Origin: JANXMY01 sp965246745
GTDB taxonomy: Bacteria > Armatimonadota > Armatimonadia > Armatimonadales > Capsulimonadaceae
Assembly (NCBI GenBank): GCA_965246745.1
Contig: OZ251980.1
Span: 3,348,001 to 3,412,000 of the forward strand
Length of the DNA stretch: 64,000 nucleotides
Direction: 5' to 3'
The number at the start of each line of letters is the position of its first letter. Within the stretch, counting starts at the first letter, position 1. Position numbers and translations under genes: made by a program. Positions 56,593-64,000 of this stretch are shown here, one piece after another. Below the pieces are notes generated by a model. That model was not told the DNA's origin and searched no databases. It was given only the letters and a program-made list of their open reading frames with translations.

Positions 56593-57461
56593 TCTTCAAA
56601 CGTGATTTCCGTGCGGTCGCCGACCCGGATGCGGTCGCCGTGCGCCAGCCGCCGCTCTTGATGCGGCGTCAGCGGCTCGCCGTTCAGCGACGTGCCGTTG
56701 GTGCTGCCGGTGTCCACCAAGCGGTAGCCGTCTTCGCGCCGGACAATCTCGGCATGGCGGCGGGAAACGGCGTCGTCCATCTCGATTTCAATGTCGGGAT
56801 AATAGTGCAGCGTGCTGTCGGGCCGCCCGATGGTGGTGATGTCTTTGATCAGGTCAAACTCCGCCGAAAGCCGCCCGATGCGAAGGGTCAGGCGCGGCGC
56901 GGCGGGGGCGGCGGCGGCGGGCAGGGGGGTGTCGAGGACAAACGGCGCGACGGCGGGGATGCCGGCGCTGAAATCGGGCGACAGCCACGACGACGCATGC
57001 AGCGGCTCGAAGTCGCTGTCCGGGTCCTCGGCGGTCGGCGCCGGGGCGTCGGCAGACTGCGCCGCGTCTGCAAAATCCGCTGGGGGCGGCATCGCCGGAA
57101 GATCATAAATCGCGGCGTGCGGCCCCGCCGTCAAGTCGTCGTCAGGCTTGAACTGTTCGTGGGACGCCGTGTAATCCACCAGGGTCAGTGCGCTGCCGTC
57201 GGGGAGCGCGGGATCGGCATCGCGGTCGAATTCCAGCGCGGCGAAATGCCCTTCGGGTTCAGTGTCGAAGTCCGGCAGGTCCAAAGGCGGCAGGTCCAGA
57301 AATGCGGCTTCGTCGCGGGTCTGCGCGTTGTCCTGCGTTTGTGTTTGTTGGGCTGTCGCGACGGCGGCGCTTGCCGGCGGCTCGGCGGGAACCTCGGAGT
57401 CAGGGGGTGCACCGGGTGTTTCTGCCGCCGCCTTGTCCTTGCGTAGTTTCCAGCCTGCCAT
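56589..57461 (-). CDS. FHA domain-containing protein
   Basis: The 290-residue protein has a long acidic, Pro/Ala-rich N-terminal region (about 1-185) and a C-terminal FHA domain with the phosphothreonine-binding pattern DDAVSRRHAEIV and TGSTNGTSLNG. FHA domains read serine/threonine-kinase signals. GGAG lies before the ATG and a consensus promoter at 57499-57528. Coupling with the NlpC/P60 gene suggests control of wall hydrolysis by phosphorylation; this is inference. Confidence 0.9.
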   Translation of the reverse strand: MAGWKLRKDKAAAETPGAPPDSEVPAEPPASAAVATAQQTQTQDNAQTRDEAAFLDLPPLDLPDFDTEPEGHFAALEFDRDADPALPDGSALTLVDYTASHEQFKPDDDLTAGPHAAIYDLPAMPPPADFADAAQSADAPAPTAEDPDSDFEPLHASSWLSPDFSAGIPAVAPFVLDTPLPAAAAPAAPRLTLRIGRLSAEFDLIKDITTIGRPDSTLHYYPDIEIEMDDAVSRRHAEIVRREDGYRLVDTGSTNGTSLNGEPLTPHQERRLAHGDRIRVGDRTEITFEE

Positions 57462-57498
57462 AAGTCGTCGTGCTCCTGCCCGTCAAAAAAGATAGTGC

Positions 57499-57528
57499 AG
57501 TATATCACGCCCCGCAAAGACCTGTCAA
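57499..57528 (-). promoter_or_regulatory. Promoter for the FHA-NlpC operon
   Basis: On the minus strand TTGACA (57528-57523) and TATACT (57504-57499) are 18 bases apart, about 38 bases before the FHA start. It is divergent from the rpmH promoter. Confidence 0.8.
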
Positions 57529-57558
57529 GCAGGCTTGGACTCGCCGAGCGGTGCGGCC

Positions 57559-57588
57559 TTGCGAAACCGCGCGGGAATGTGCTATAAT
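57559..57588 (+). promoter_or_regulatory. Promoter for the rpmH cluster
   Basis: TTGCGA (57559-57564) and TATAAT (57583-57588) are 18 bases apart, 67 bases before the rpmH ATG. Confidence 0.75.
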
Positions 57589-57654
57589 CCGCCTACACGT
57601 TCCGACCTGACCCAAATTTGACCGCTAAAATTTGACCGACAAAGGACCCGCCCG

Positions 57655-57819
57655 ATGAAACGCACTTACCAGCCGAAAGTTCGGCACAAAATGAAGACCC
57701 ACGGCTTCCGCCACCGGATGTCCACCCCCGACGGCCGCAATGTTCTGAAGCGCCGCCGCGCCAAAGGCCGCTACCGGCTGTGCGTCACCCACACGGTGAC
57801 AATTCCTAAAAGCATCTAG
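57655..57819 (+). CDS. rpmH: 50S ribosomal protein L34
   Basis: The 54-residue product MKRTYQPKVRHKMKTHGFRH and onward is L34, with the conserved GFRHRMSTPDGRNVLKRRRAKGR core. Bacterial L34 is normally 44-46 residues; here an extra stretch of about ten residues (VTHTVTIPKSI) follows. AAAGGACC lies before the ATG. It heads the universal cluster rpmH-rnpA-yidD-yidC-jag. dnaA is not next to it in this window. Confidence 0.93.
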   Translation: MKRTYQPKVRHKMKTHGFRHRMSTPDGRNVLKRRRAKGRYRLCVTHTVTIPKSI

Positions 57820-57877
57820 TGAAGGGTAGGAGGCGCAGGATTTCAATCCACGCCCCCAGCGTCCAAAGGCAAAGCTC

Positions 57878-58228
57878 ATGCTGCCGCGCGTGTCCCGGCT
57901 CAAACGCAGCCGGGACTTTCAGGCTGTTTACAAGCGGCGGCAATCGTGGGCGTCGCCGTCGCTCGTGCTGTATGTCCGGCTCAAAACCCCGCGCGAGCCG
58001 CCCGCGCCCCGGCTCGGCTTTGTGATTTCCAAAAAAATCGCCAAGCGTGCCCACGACCGGAACCGACTGAAGCGGCGGCTGCGCGAGATCACGCGCCATT
58101 TTTTGCTGTCCGCGCCCGCGCGGCCTTACGACGCCCTAGTCGTGGCGCGAGCCGCCGCGCCGGACGCCGATTTTGCCCGGCTGACGGCGGAGCTGACCGG
58201 GCTGGCCCGCCAGGGCGGCCTGCTTTGA
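57878..58228 (+). CDS. rnpA: Ribonuclease P protein component
   Basis: RnpA supports the catalytic RNase P RNA in 5' processing of tRNAs. The 116-residue product has the family sequence LKRSRDFQAVYKRRQSW, LGFVISKKIAKRAHDRNRLKRRLRE (the RNR motif) and a matching length. It follows rpmH by 58 bases and precedes yidD, the usual order. Confidence 0.93.
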   Translation: MLPRVSRLKRSRDFQAVYKRRQSWASPSLVLYVRLKTPREPPAPRLGFVISKKIAKRAHDRNRLKRRLREITRHFLLSAPARPYDALVVARAAAPDADFARLTAELTGLARQGGLL

Positions 58229-58256
58229 GAATTTTAGCTGTAAGAATCACAAAAGC

Positions 58257-58466
58257 ATGCGGCACGTTTTGGTAGCGGCAGTGCGTATGTATCAGCGGTA
58301 TGTGTCCCGGTGGACCCCGGCGACCTGCCGGTTTTCGCCGACCTGCTCGGAATACGCCGCGCAGGCGATCTTGAAACACGGCCCGGTGCGCGGCCTCGGC
58401 CTGGCCGCCCTGCGGCTGTGCCGCTGCCATCCGTTTCACCGAGGCGGTTTTGACCCGGTGCCTTAG
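58257..58466 (+). CDS. yidD: Membrane protein insertion efficiency factor YidD
   Basis: The 69-residue protein has the invariant cysteine-rich pattern TCRFSPTCSEYA and the end LCRCHPFHRGGFDPVP. YidD assists YidC in membrane protein insertion by an unclear route. Its position between rnpA and yidC is conserved. Confidence 0.93.
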   Translation: MRHVLVAAVRMYQRYVSRWTPATCRFSPTCSEYAAQAILKHGPVRGLGLAALRLCRCHPFHRGGFDPVP

Positions 58467-58525
58467 CGGCTGCCCCGGTCTTTTTTGCCCCGGTCTTTTT
58501 TCGCTCAGTAAGTTTGGGAGTCTGG

Positions 58526-59950
58526 ATGAAGAGTTTTTCCGCCTCTCGGCGGTGGCCGCTGAAAACGGTGCCGCTGAAAACGGCGTTTGCGATCCTTGCC
58601 CTGCTGTGCTTCGGCGTGCCGGCCTTCGCCCAGGCGGCTGCCGATGCGCCGCCGGCCTACGGCATCGCCCAGCGGCTGCAAGCCCAAGCCGTCGCGGCGG
58701 AAGCGGCGCACGACAGCCAGACCGCGCATAACCGCTATTATCAAGCCGTCAACCAGCTTCAGATTGTCGTGAAAAGCCGCGAATACGGCCGGTCCGAGTT
58801 TGCCAAGCAGGCGCTGTTCCAGCAGGCGGCGATTGAAGAACACAAGCTGCAAGACAAAAACGCCGCCATTCAGTCGCTCCAAACCCTGCACAATACGTTT
58901 CCGAGCGATCCCAAAGTGGAAGCGGAAATCCAGCGGGTCGGGATTGCGCTCGACGATTTCAACAAAACCGTCACGCCGCAAAGCACCTCGGTTCACATTT
59001 TCCGGGCCGGGCTGTACCATGTCATTGACTTCATGGTGTCGCTGACCGGCAAAAAGCCCTGGTCGTATGCGGTCGCCATTGTGCTGATTTCCGTGCTGGT
59101 GAAGCTGGCGCTGACCCCGCTGTCCAACAAGCAGTACCGCTCGATGAAGGAGATGCAGAAGCTCCAGCCGTATGTGGTGGAGCTGCAAGCCAAGCACAAA
59201 AACGACAAAATGGTGCTGCACCAGAAAACGCAGGAGCTGTACGCCGAGCACGGCGTCAACATGTTCGGCGGTTGCCTGCCGAGCCTGATGCAGATACCGT
59301 TCTGGATCATGATGGTTCAGATGATCTCGGTGTACCAGTACCATTTCACCAACGGCACGTTTCTTTGGATCGGCAGCCCGCTGTCGCATTTGTTTCCGGC
59401 GTACATCGCCCCGAACCTCGGCCAAATGGACTGGCCGCTGCTGCTGCTGTATTCCGGCTCCATGTACATCACGCAGAAGATGACGATCACGCCGACCACG
59501 GACCCGCAGCAGGCGGAAACCCAAAAAACCATGGCGGTCATGGCGCCGCTGATGACGACCTATTTTCTCGCCACAGCCCATTATCCCGCCGCATTTGCGC
59601 TGTATTACTTGACGTTCAATATCCTGTCCACGGCCCAGCAGAAGTATTACATGCGGAAGCGGGCCGGAGATGTTTTGCCCGAAGGCGGCGGCGGGGACGG
59701 CGGCACGCGCCGCCTGCCGGCTCTGCCGAGCGGCCCCGCCGGCGCGGCAGTCCCGTCCAAGCGAAACGGCAGCAGCGCCAATGGCAGCAGCGTCAGCGGC
59801 AATGGAACCCACGGCTCCGGCAGCCGCCGCGTCCCGGTCGGCTCAGCGTCCGGCAGCGCCGGCGACACGGCGCACCTCAACGGAGCCGCGCCGACCGCCA
59901 AAGGGGTGATCGCCCCGCCGAAGGTTCATCCGAAAAAAAAGCGCCGCTGA
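58526..59950 (+). CDS. yidC: Membrane protein insertase YidC with helical N-terminal (TPR-like) domain
   Basis: The ATG at 58526 follows GGGAG. The 474-residue product has a signal-like first helix (ends PAFAQ), a helical periplasmic region (about 45-150) that looks like TPR units (HDSQTAHNRYYQAVNQLQ, KQALFQQAAIEEHKLQDKNAAI), and the YidC core with five helices, VLISVLVKLALTPLSNKQY and GGCLPSLMQIPFWIMMVQ. The conserved Arg of the first core helix is Lys (K193). In Gram-negatives the periplasmic P1 domain is a beta-sandwich, so this helical form is different. A Gly/Ser/Asn-rich basic tail of about 90 residues follows. Confidence 0.9.
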   Translation: MKSFSASRRWPLKTVPLKTAFAILALLCFGVPAFAQAAADAPPAYGIAQRLQAQAVAAEAAHDSQTAHNRYYQAVNQLQIVVKSREYGRSEFAKQALFQQAAIEEHKLQDKNAAIQSLQTLHNTFPSDPKVEAEIQRVGIALDDFNKTVTPQSTSVHIFRAGLYHVIDFMVSLTGKKPWSYAVAIVLISVLVKLALTPLSNKQYRSMKEMQKLQPYVVELQAKHKNDKMVLHQKTQELYAEHGVNMFGGCLPSLMQIPFWIMMVQMISVYQYHFTNGTFLWIGSPLSHLFPAYIAPNLGQMDWPLLLLYSGSMYITQKMTITPTTDPQQAETQKTMAVMAPLMTTYFLATAHYPAAFALYYLTFNILSTAQQKYYMRKRAGDVLPEGGGGDGGTRRLPALPSGPAGAAVPSKRNGSSANGSSVSGNGTHGSGSRRVPVGSASGSAGDTAHLNGAAPTAKGVIAPPKVHPKKKRR

Positions 59951-59990
59951 CTCTGCGCCCACTACTCCTCACGCCGAAAGAACCGATGCA

Positions 59991-60503
59991 TTGGCTGACA
60001 ACACTGCCGAACTTGAACTTGCCGACCCGCCTGCGCCGTCCGCTCTGGACGTTCCCGGCGCACAGGCGCTTGCCCACCTGAAGACGCTGCTGTCGCTGGC
60101 GGGCTTTGAGGCCGACGCCGCCGAAGAGTCGCGCCACGGCGATACCCTTACGTACGCCGTGTCCGGCCCCGATGCGCCGCTGCTGGTCGGGCAGCACGGG
60201 CAGACATTGGACGCGTTCCAGTACCTGCTGATGCTGATGACCAACAAAGGCCAGGCGAACCGCATCCGGGTCACTCTCGACAGCGACGGCTACCGCGCCC
60301 GCCGCGCCCGCAAGCTGGCGGACTTTGCGAACGAGCTGGCGGCGGAAGTCGGCAAAACCGGCCAGGAAGCGGTCACCGATACGCTGAACCCGATGGAGCG
60401 GCGCTTGATCCACACGGCTCTGGTGGACCATCCTGATGTCGAAACCTACTCCGAAGGCGACGAGCCGAACCGCTACGTCGTCGTCACCCCCCGCCGGTTA
60501 TAA
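59991..60503 (+). CDS. jag: Jag/KhpB family RNA-binding protein (KH and R3H domains)
   Basis: The 170-residue product has a KH-like domain (about 60-110, with VGQHGQTLDAFQYLLML) and an R3H domain at the end (NPMERRLIHTALVDHPDVETYSEG). KhpB/Jag binds RNA with KhpA and affects cell division and wall synthesis in Firmicutes. The start is uncertain: TTG at 59991 fits the frame. It is the last gene of the rpmH cluster. Confidence 0.88.
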   Translation: MADNTAELELADPPAPSALDVPGAQALAHLKTLLSLAGFEADAAEESRHGDTLTYAVSGPDAPLLVGQHGQTLDAFQYLLMLMTNKGQANRIRVTLDSDGYRARRARKLADFANELAAEVGKTGQEAVTDTLNPMERRLIHTALVDHPDVETYSEGDEPNRYVVVTPRRL

Positions 60504-60504
60504 T

Positions 60505-60816
60505 ACTGATTATAATACTGACTTTCTTGCAGCTTTTTTGGGAGAGCGTGCGGAGGGTGCGCCGCACAAAACAACGCAATCACACCTTTCACGCGAATTA
60601 GTCAGCCACTATGTTGGCTTGCTTCTTAACGCGGGATCAGAAGCGCCGCCGATAAAAACCGACGGCGACATAATTGTTGACGGCAACCATCGCTACATTG
60701 CTGATCTGCTGGCACGTCAAAGAGGTTATAATGGCCCGGCATTGCAGTATGTTCCCGGAGCGTCACCCAGCAGTCCGAGGCCGGTAGTTCCCTGGAGCCA
60801 AATTCATTGGTACTGA
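60505..60816 (+). pseudogene. ParB-like toxin-domain fragment
   Basis: The frame lacks a convincing start but encodes SHLSRELVSHYVGLLLNAG, then IKTDGDIIVDGNHRYIADLLA and VVPWSQIHWY. This is the pattern of the ParB-like nuclease domains found at the C-terminus of polymorphic toxins. Here only the domain remains, without the toxin trunk. The gene after it could be its former immunity partner. Probably a remnant of an acquired module. Confidence 0.5.
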
Positions 60817-60858
60817 TCTGCTCGGCAGAACCACACAAGCGCCGGTGAGGAACAAAAT

Positions 60859-61227
60859 ATGACTAGCCACCCCTTGCCTCTTGTGGTCTATGTAGATGTT
60901 GATGATACCTTTGTGCGAAGTTACGGCGCCAAGCGTATTCCTATCCCTGCGGTTATCCAGCATGTTCGGGCGTTATGGCAGCAGGGAGCCGAGCTTTACT
61001 GCTGGAGTTCTGGCGGGGCAGAGTACGCCAAAGAAAGTGCTGTTGAGTTTGGCATCAAGGAGTGTTTCACCGCGTTTCTGCCAAAGCCGAACATTGTACT
61101 CGATGATCAAAGAATCAGCGAGTGGCGACGCCTGCTGGAAGTTCACCCGGCAGCCACTGTGACGGAAAGCGTCGAAGATTACCGGGAGAAGCTAACACAC
61201 AGATGCAGCATCGCTGGGAATTCGTAA
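60859..61227 (+). CDS. HAD-like small protein, possible immunity partner
   Basis: The 122-residue product starts with the HAD-type motif I, VVYVDVDDTFVRSYGAKR, and has the second block ELYCWSSGGAEYAKESA and PNIVLDDQRI (motif IV-like). It is shorter than normal HAD phosphatases, with the lysine motif reduced. The AGGAACAAAATATG start region is weak but clear. It directly follows the toxin-like fragment, so a link to it is possible, unproven. Confidence 0.6.
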   Translation: MTSHPLPLVVYVDVDDTFVRSYGAKRIPIPAVIQHVRALWQQGAELYCWSSGGAEYAKESAVEFGIKECFTAFLPKPNIVLDDQRISEWRRLLEVHPAATVTESVEDYREKLTHRCSIAGNS

Positions 61228-61247
61228 CCAACGGGTGATCAGCAGCG

Positions 61248-61287
61248 CGGCGGCAGGCTCCTCTTCGGAGGGGCCTGCCTTTCTTTT
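61248..61287 (+). terminator. Intrinsic terminator upstream of recG
   Basis: GGCAGGCTCC and GGGGCCTGCC pair around TCTTCGGA and are followed by TTTCTTTTT. It ends the jag side transcript before the recG promoter. Confidence 0.85.
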
Positions 61288-61291
61288 TGGC

Positions 61292-61320
61292 TTGACTTTA
61301 GGGCCGATACCCCGTATAAT
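61292..61320 (+). promoter_or_regulatory. Promoter for recG
   Basis: TTGACT (61292-61297) and TATAAT (61315-61320) are 17 bases apart, 26 bases before the ATG at 61347. Confidence 0.85.
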
Positions 61321-61346
61321 GACCTGTTAATTGCGGCCGCCACAAG

Positions 61347-63521
61347 ATGTGCCGTTTCGCCGAAAAAGTCAGCCCAACGTTTATGCCGCCAACTGCCGTG
61401 CTTGATGCCGAAATTGCCGAAACGAACTCGCCGGAAGACGACGCCGAGCGGTCTTTGGACGACCTGACCGTCTGCCTGCCCGGCATTTCCGAGACGCTTG
61501 CGGTCGCGCTCGGCAAAGGCTTAAACATCTTTACGGTCGGCGATCTTTTAAAGCACTATCCGAGGCGCTACGAAGACCGGACGCATTTCAAGCCGATTTG
61601 CGACATCAAGCACGGCGAATCGGTCACCATCAGCGGCAAAGTGATCGGGGTCGAGAATATCCCGACCCGGACCCGCGTGACCCTGACCAAGATCGCGATT
61701 GACGACCGCACCGGCATCGCATTTCTGGTCTTCTTCAATCAGTGGTTTTTAAAGAAGCAGTTCGACAAGCTGCAAGGCAAAACGATTGTCGCTTACGGCA
61801 AAGCGTCGCGCTCGGGCCGGGGCGGGCTGGATTTGACCGATGTGGAATGGGAAGCCCCCGAAGAAGACCGCGACGTGCTGTCGTCGGGCCGCATCGTCCC
61901 CGTGTACGCCCTCAGCGCGGGACTCTTGCAGGGCCGGGTCCGCCGGGCGGTGTATACGGCTTTGGAGCTGTACGGCGACCTTGTCGAAGAAACCCTGCCC
62001 GAGCGCCTGCAAGCGCGGCGCGGCCTGCCGCCGCTGGCGGAGAGCTTTCAGCAAATTCACTTCCCGGACACCGAAGAAGCACGATTATTGGCCCAAAAGC
62101 GCTTTGTGTTTGATGAGTTTTTCGGGCTTCAGCTTTTGCTGGCCGTCCGCAAGCGGCAGTCCGACAAAGCGATTGGGACGGCGTTTGCCGAAGTCGCCGC
62201 GCCGGTAGACGAATTAAAGTCGGTCCTGCCGTACCCGCTGACCGGAGCGCAGGCGCGGGTGATCGGCGAAGTCGCCCGCGACATGGCCTCGCCCCGCGCC
62301 ATGAACCGCTTGGTGCAGGGAGATGTCGGCGCGGGCAAAACCGTGATTGCGATGGCCGCGCTTTTGATTGCCGTCAGGAATGGCTATCAGGCCGCGCTGA
62401 TGGCCCCGACCGAGATTTTGGCCGAGCAGCATTACTTAGGCATCCGCCGGACAATGGAAAGTCTCGGCGTCACGGTGACGCTGCTGTCGGGCAGCCTGCC
62501 GGCGAAAGAAAAACGCGCCGCGCTGGCGTCGGTGGCGTCCGGCGAGACCCACATCGCGGTCGGCACCCACGCGCTGATCCAAACCGATGTCGCATTTCAT
62601 AACTTAGGCTTAGGGGTTGTAGACGAGCAGCATAGATTTGGCGTGATGCAGCGAGCGGCATTAAAAAGCAAGGGCACCGCCCCGGACGTGCTGGTGATGA
62701 CCGCGACCCCGATCCCGCGCACCTTGACGCTGACCGTCTACGGCGACCTGGAAGTCTCGATTATTGACCAGATGCCGCCGGGCCGCAAGCCGATCAAGAC
62801 CCACTGGAAGCGCAGCCACGAGCGGGCATTGGTCTACGAAACCCTGCGAAAAATGCTCAAAGAGGGCCGGCAGGCGTATGTCATCTGCTCGCTGATTGAA
62901 GAAAACGAGAAACTCCAGGCCCGCGCCGCGACCGAATTAGCGGCCCATTTGTCGGCGCATGTGTTTTCCGATTACAAAATCGGCCTGCTGCACGGCCAAA
63001 TGAAGCCGACCGAAAAAGAAGAAACGATGACCCGCTTCCGCGACCGTGAGCTGCACCTTTTGGTCTCTACCACGGTCATCGAAGTCGGTGTGGACGTGCC
63101 CAACGCCTCAGTGATTGTGATTGAGGACGCGGATCGGTTCGGCATGGCCCAGCTTCACCAGCTCCGGGGCCGTGTGGGGCGCGGCGATACCCAGTCGTAC
63201 TGCCTGCTGATCGGCGACCCGAAGACCGAAGACGGCGCATCGCGGCTGACAACAATGGCCCAGACCACCGACGGCTTTTTGATCGCCGAGGAGGACCTCA
63301 AGCTGCGCGGCCCCGGCGACTTTTACGGCACCCGCCAGTCGGGTCTCCAAGTGCTGCCGTTTGTAGACGTTGTGCGCGACGTGCCTGTCTTGAAAGAAGC
63401 CCGCGAAGAAGCCTTCGCCGTGCTGGCCGAGGACCCGAAGCTGCTCCTGCCCGAACACGCCGCGCTCAAAGCCGTCGTCAAGAGCCGCTACAAGACCGTG
63501 GCCGGCGTGTCGGCAAGCTGA
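61347..63521 (+). CDS. recG: ATP-dependent DNA helicase RecG
   Basis: RecG remodels stalled forks and Holliday junctions. The 724-residue product has the N-terminal wedge domain (about 55-200), Walker A GDVGAGKT at 325-332, the DEQH box at 426-429 (VVDEQHRFG) and motif III/VI parts such as TATPIPRTL and QLRGRVGRG. The ATG at 61347 is chosen for its promoter; one at 61383 is possible. A family B palindrome lies immediately downstream. Confidence 0.95.
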   Translation: MCRFAEKVSPTFMPPTAVLDAEIAETNSPEDDAERSLDDLTVCLPGISETLAVALGKGLNIFTVGDLLKHYPRRYEDRTHFKPICDIKHGESVTISGKVIGVENIPTRTRVTLTKIAIDDRTGIAFLVFFNQWFLKKQFDKLQGKTIVAYGKASRSGRGGLDLTDVEWEAPEEDRDVLSSGRIVPVYALSAGLLQGRVRRAVYTALELYGDLVEETLPERLQARRGLPPLAESFQQIHFPDTEEARLLAQKRFVFDEFFGLQLLLAVRKRQSDKAIGTAFAEVAAPVDELKSVLPYPLTGAQARVIGEVARDMASPRAMNRLVQGDVGAGKTVIAMAALLIAVRNGYQAALMAPTEILAEQHYLGIRRTMESLGVTVTLLSGSLPAKEKRAALASVASGETHIAVGTHALIQTDVAFHNLGLGVVDEQHRFGVMQRAALKSKGTAPDVLVMTATPIPRTLTLTVYGDLEVSIIDQMPPGRKPIKTHWKRSHERALVYETLRKMLKEGRQAYVICSLIEENEKLQARAATELAAHLSAHVFSDYKIGLLHGQMKPTEKEETMTRFRDRELHLLVSTTVIEVGVDVPNASVIVIEDADRFGMAQLHQLRGRVGRGDTQSYCLLIGDPKTEDGASRLTTMAQTTDGFLIAEEDLKLRGPGDFYGTRQSGLQVLPFVDVVRDVPVLKEAREEAFAVLAEDPKLLLPEHAALKAVVKSRYKTVAGVSAS

Positions 63522-63525
63522 TTGA

Positions 63526-63693
63526 CATGCCATGAATGGTACGGCTATTCGGCGCAGACGCCGGGAAGCGCCGCTTCTGCACTGGCAGACCTGGAAGGCG
63601 CGGGGCTAAGACAATAATGTAATCCATTCCCAGTGCCGCGAAGCGGTAGTTTGCAGCGTCTTCGCTCAATAGCCGTGCCATTCATGGCATGGT
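63526..63693. repeat. Family B palindrome, copy at 63.6 kb
   Basis: ATGCCATGAATGGTACGGCTAT and ATAGCCGTGCCATTCATGGCAT are near-exact inverted ends; inside, GCGCAGACGCC pairs with GCAGCGTCTTCGC-type sequence and CCGCGAAGCGG forms the inner hairpin. CGGCTA and GACGC blocks match the copies at 14 kb and 38 kb, while the outermost bases differ. Confidence 0.85.
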
Positions 63694-63723
63694 TTCGAGA
63701 AGACTATTAGAGGAGCCTATACA

Positions 63724-64000
63724 ATGACACTTACGCTGAGACCGGAAACGGAGGCTCGACTGCTGGCATGGGCGGAATATGAAGGAGAGAATGCTGATGT
63801 TCTCGCCGAGGCGCTGCTTGTGGACGCGCTGGCGCGTGTCCAGGCGGAGGAAATCGCCGCAATCCGTGTCGGATTTGCCGACAGTGATGCAGGGCGCGTC
63901 CGTCCGCTGTCCGAAGTCGCCGCGGAGAAGCGTGCTAAATATAACTTGCCGACACATCTGTCAGACGAAGAAATCTTTGCCGGAGAGGAAGGTCTTGGCC
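63724..64000 (+). CDS. ParD-like antitoxin or small DNA-binding protein, 3' end outside window
   Basis: The ATG follows AGAGGAGCC. The first 92 residues, MTLTLRPETEARLLAWAEYE and onward, have the opening of a ribbon-helix-helix antitoxin (a strand, then a helix), then an Ala/Glu-rich helix and an acidic end (SDEEIFAGEEG). The stop lies beyond the window. A toxin gene may follow; not visible here. Confidence 0.65.
   Translation, partial: MTLTLRPETEARLLAWAEYEGENADVLAEALLVDALARVQAEEIAAIRVGFADSDAGRVRPLSEVAAEKRAKYNLPTHLSDEEIFAGEEGLG

Noticed and set aside
57500..57660. Replication origin next to rpmH
   Set aside because: rpmH clusters often lie near oriC, but there is no dnaA, no evident DnaA-box cluster and no AT-rich unwinding region here.

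Overview
The window is a GC-rich (by eye about 60-65 %) chromosomal segment of a diderm bacterium, most likely a member of Armatimonadota (Capsulimonas-like). That placement is inference. It rests on the mix of a DUF1559-type prepilin, a PEP-CTERM protein, an LPS heptose epimerase (hldD), RNase J, a PDH operon with a lipoyl-E1beta fusion, and AraC and phytanoyl-CoA dioxygenase genes of the kind common in Armatimonadota and Planctomycetota. No rRNA, tRNA, CRISPR array or prophage was recognised.

Layout: 1-5.3 kb is the end of the ribosomal/alpha operon (rpsK, rpsD, rpoA, rplQ, truA, rplM, rpsI) running into two tatA-like genes and secG. 5.3-14.2 kb holds a NUDIX hydrolase, a type II NADH dehydrogenase, small genes of unknown function, a pair of DUF4190-like membrane genes (one broken by a small transposon-like element), a sigma factor fused to a degenerate GGDEF domain, pilC and a CrtI-like oxidoreductase. 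14.2-24 kb is accessory: a REP-associated tyrosine transposase with its palindromes, a BrnT-type toxin-antitoxin pair, a large VWA membrane protein, a nuclease-like lipoprotein, an acyl-ACP desaturase, Uma2, DinB and TPR genes. 24-31 kb is the pdhA-pdhB-pdhC operon followed by a family-43-like glycosidase, hldD and a tyrosine phosphatase. 31-38.5 kb holds rpsO, pnp, a prepilin, two AraC regulators and a phytanoyl-CoA dioxygenase. 38.8-50.4 kb holds a processing peptidase, lysine-pathway genes (dapB, asd, dapA), a polyprenol-phosphate mannosyltransferase, a frameshifted hybrid histidine kinase, a broken HEPN locus and the RNase J gene.

50.4-52.3 kb is an array of small cassettes (retropepsin-like protein pair; antitoxin and PemK/MazF toxin; degenerate retropepsin), in which the two junctions after the first two cassettes each carry a copy of the rnj 3' end. 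52.3-57.5 kb has a PEP-CTERM protein, a universal stress protein, Mrp, a MraY/WecA-like transferase, and an FHA-NlpC pair. 57.5-63.5 kb is the conserved rpmH-rnpA-yidD-yidC-jag cluster, a toxin-like fragment with a HAD-like neighbour, and recG. A ParD-like gene is cut by the window end.

The most striking genome-scale feature is the density of intergenic palindromes: at least eight unrelated sequence families (here called A-H), about 70-300 bp each, several present two to four times. They sit between almost all accessory genes, within the pdh operon, and once inside a signal-peptide coding region. The best candidates for new biology are the sigma-GGDEF fusion and the cassette array that repeats the rnj 3' end. 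Repeat coordinates were read by hand and may be off by a few bases.
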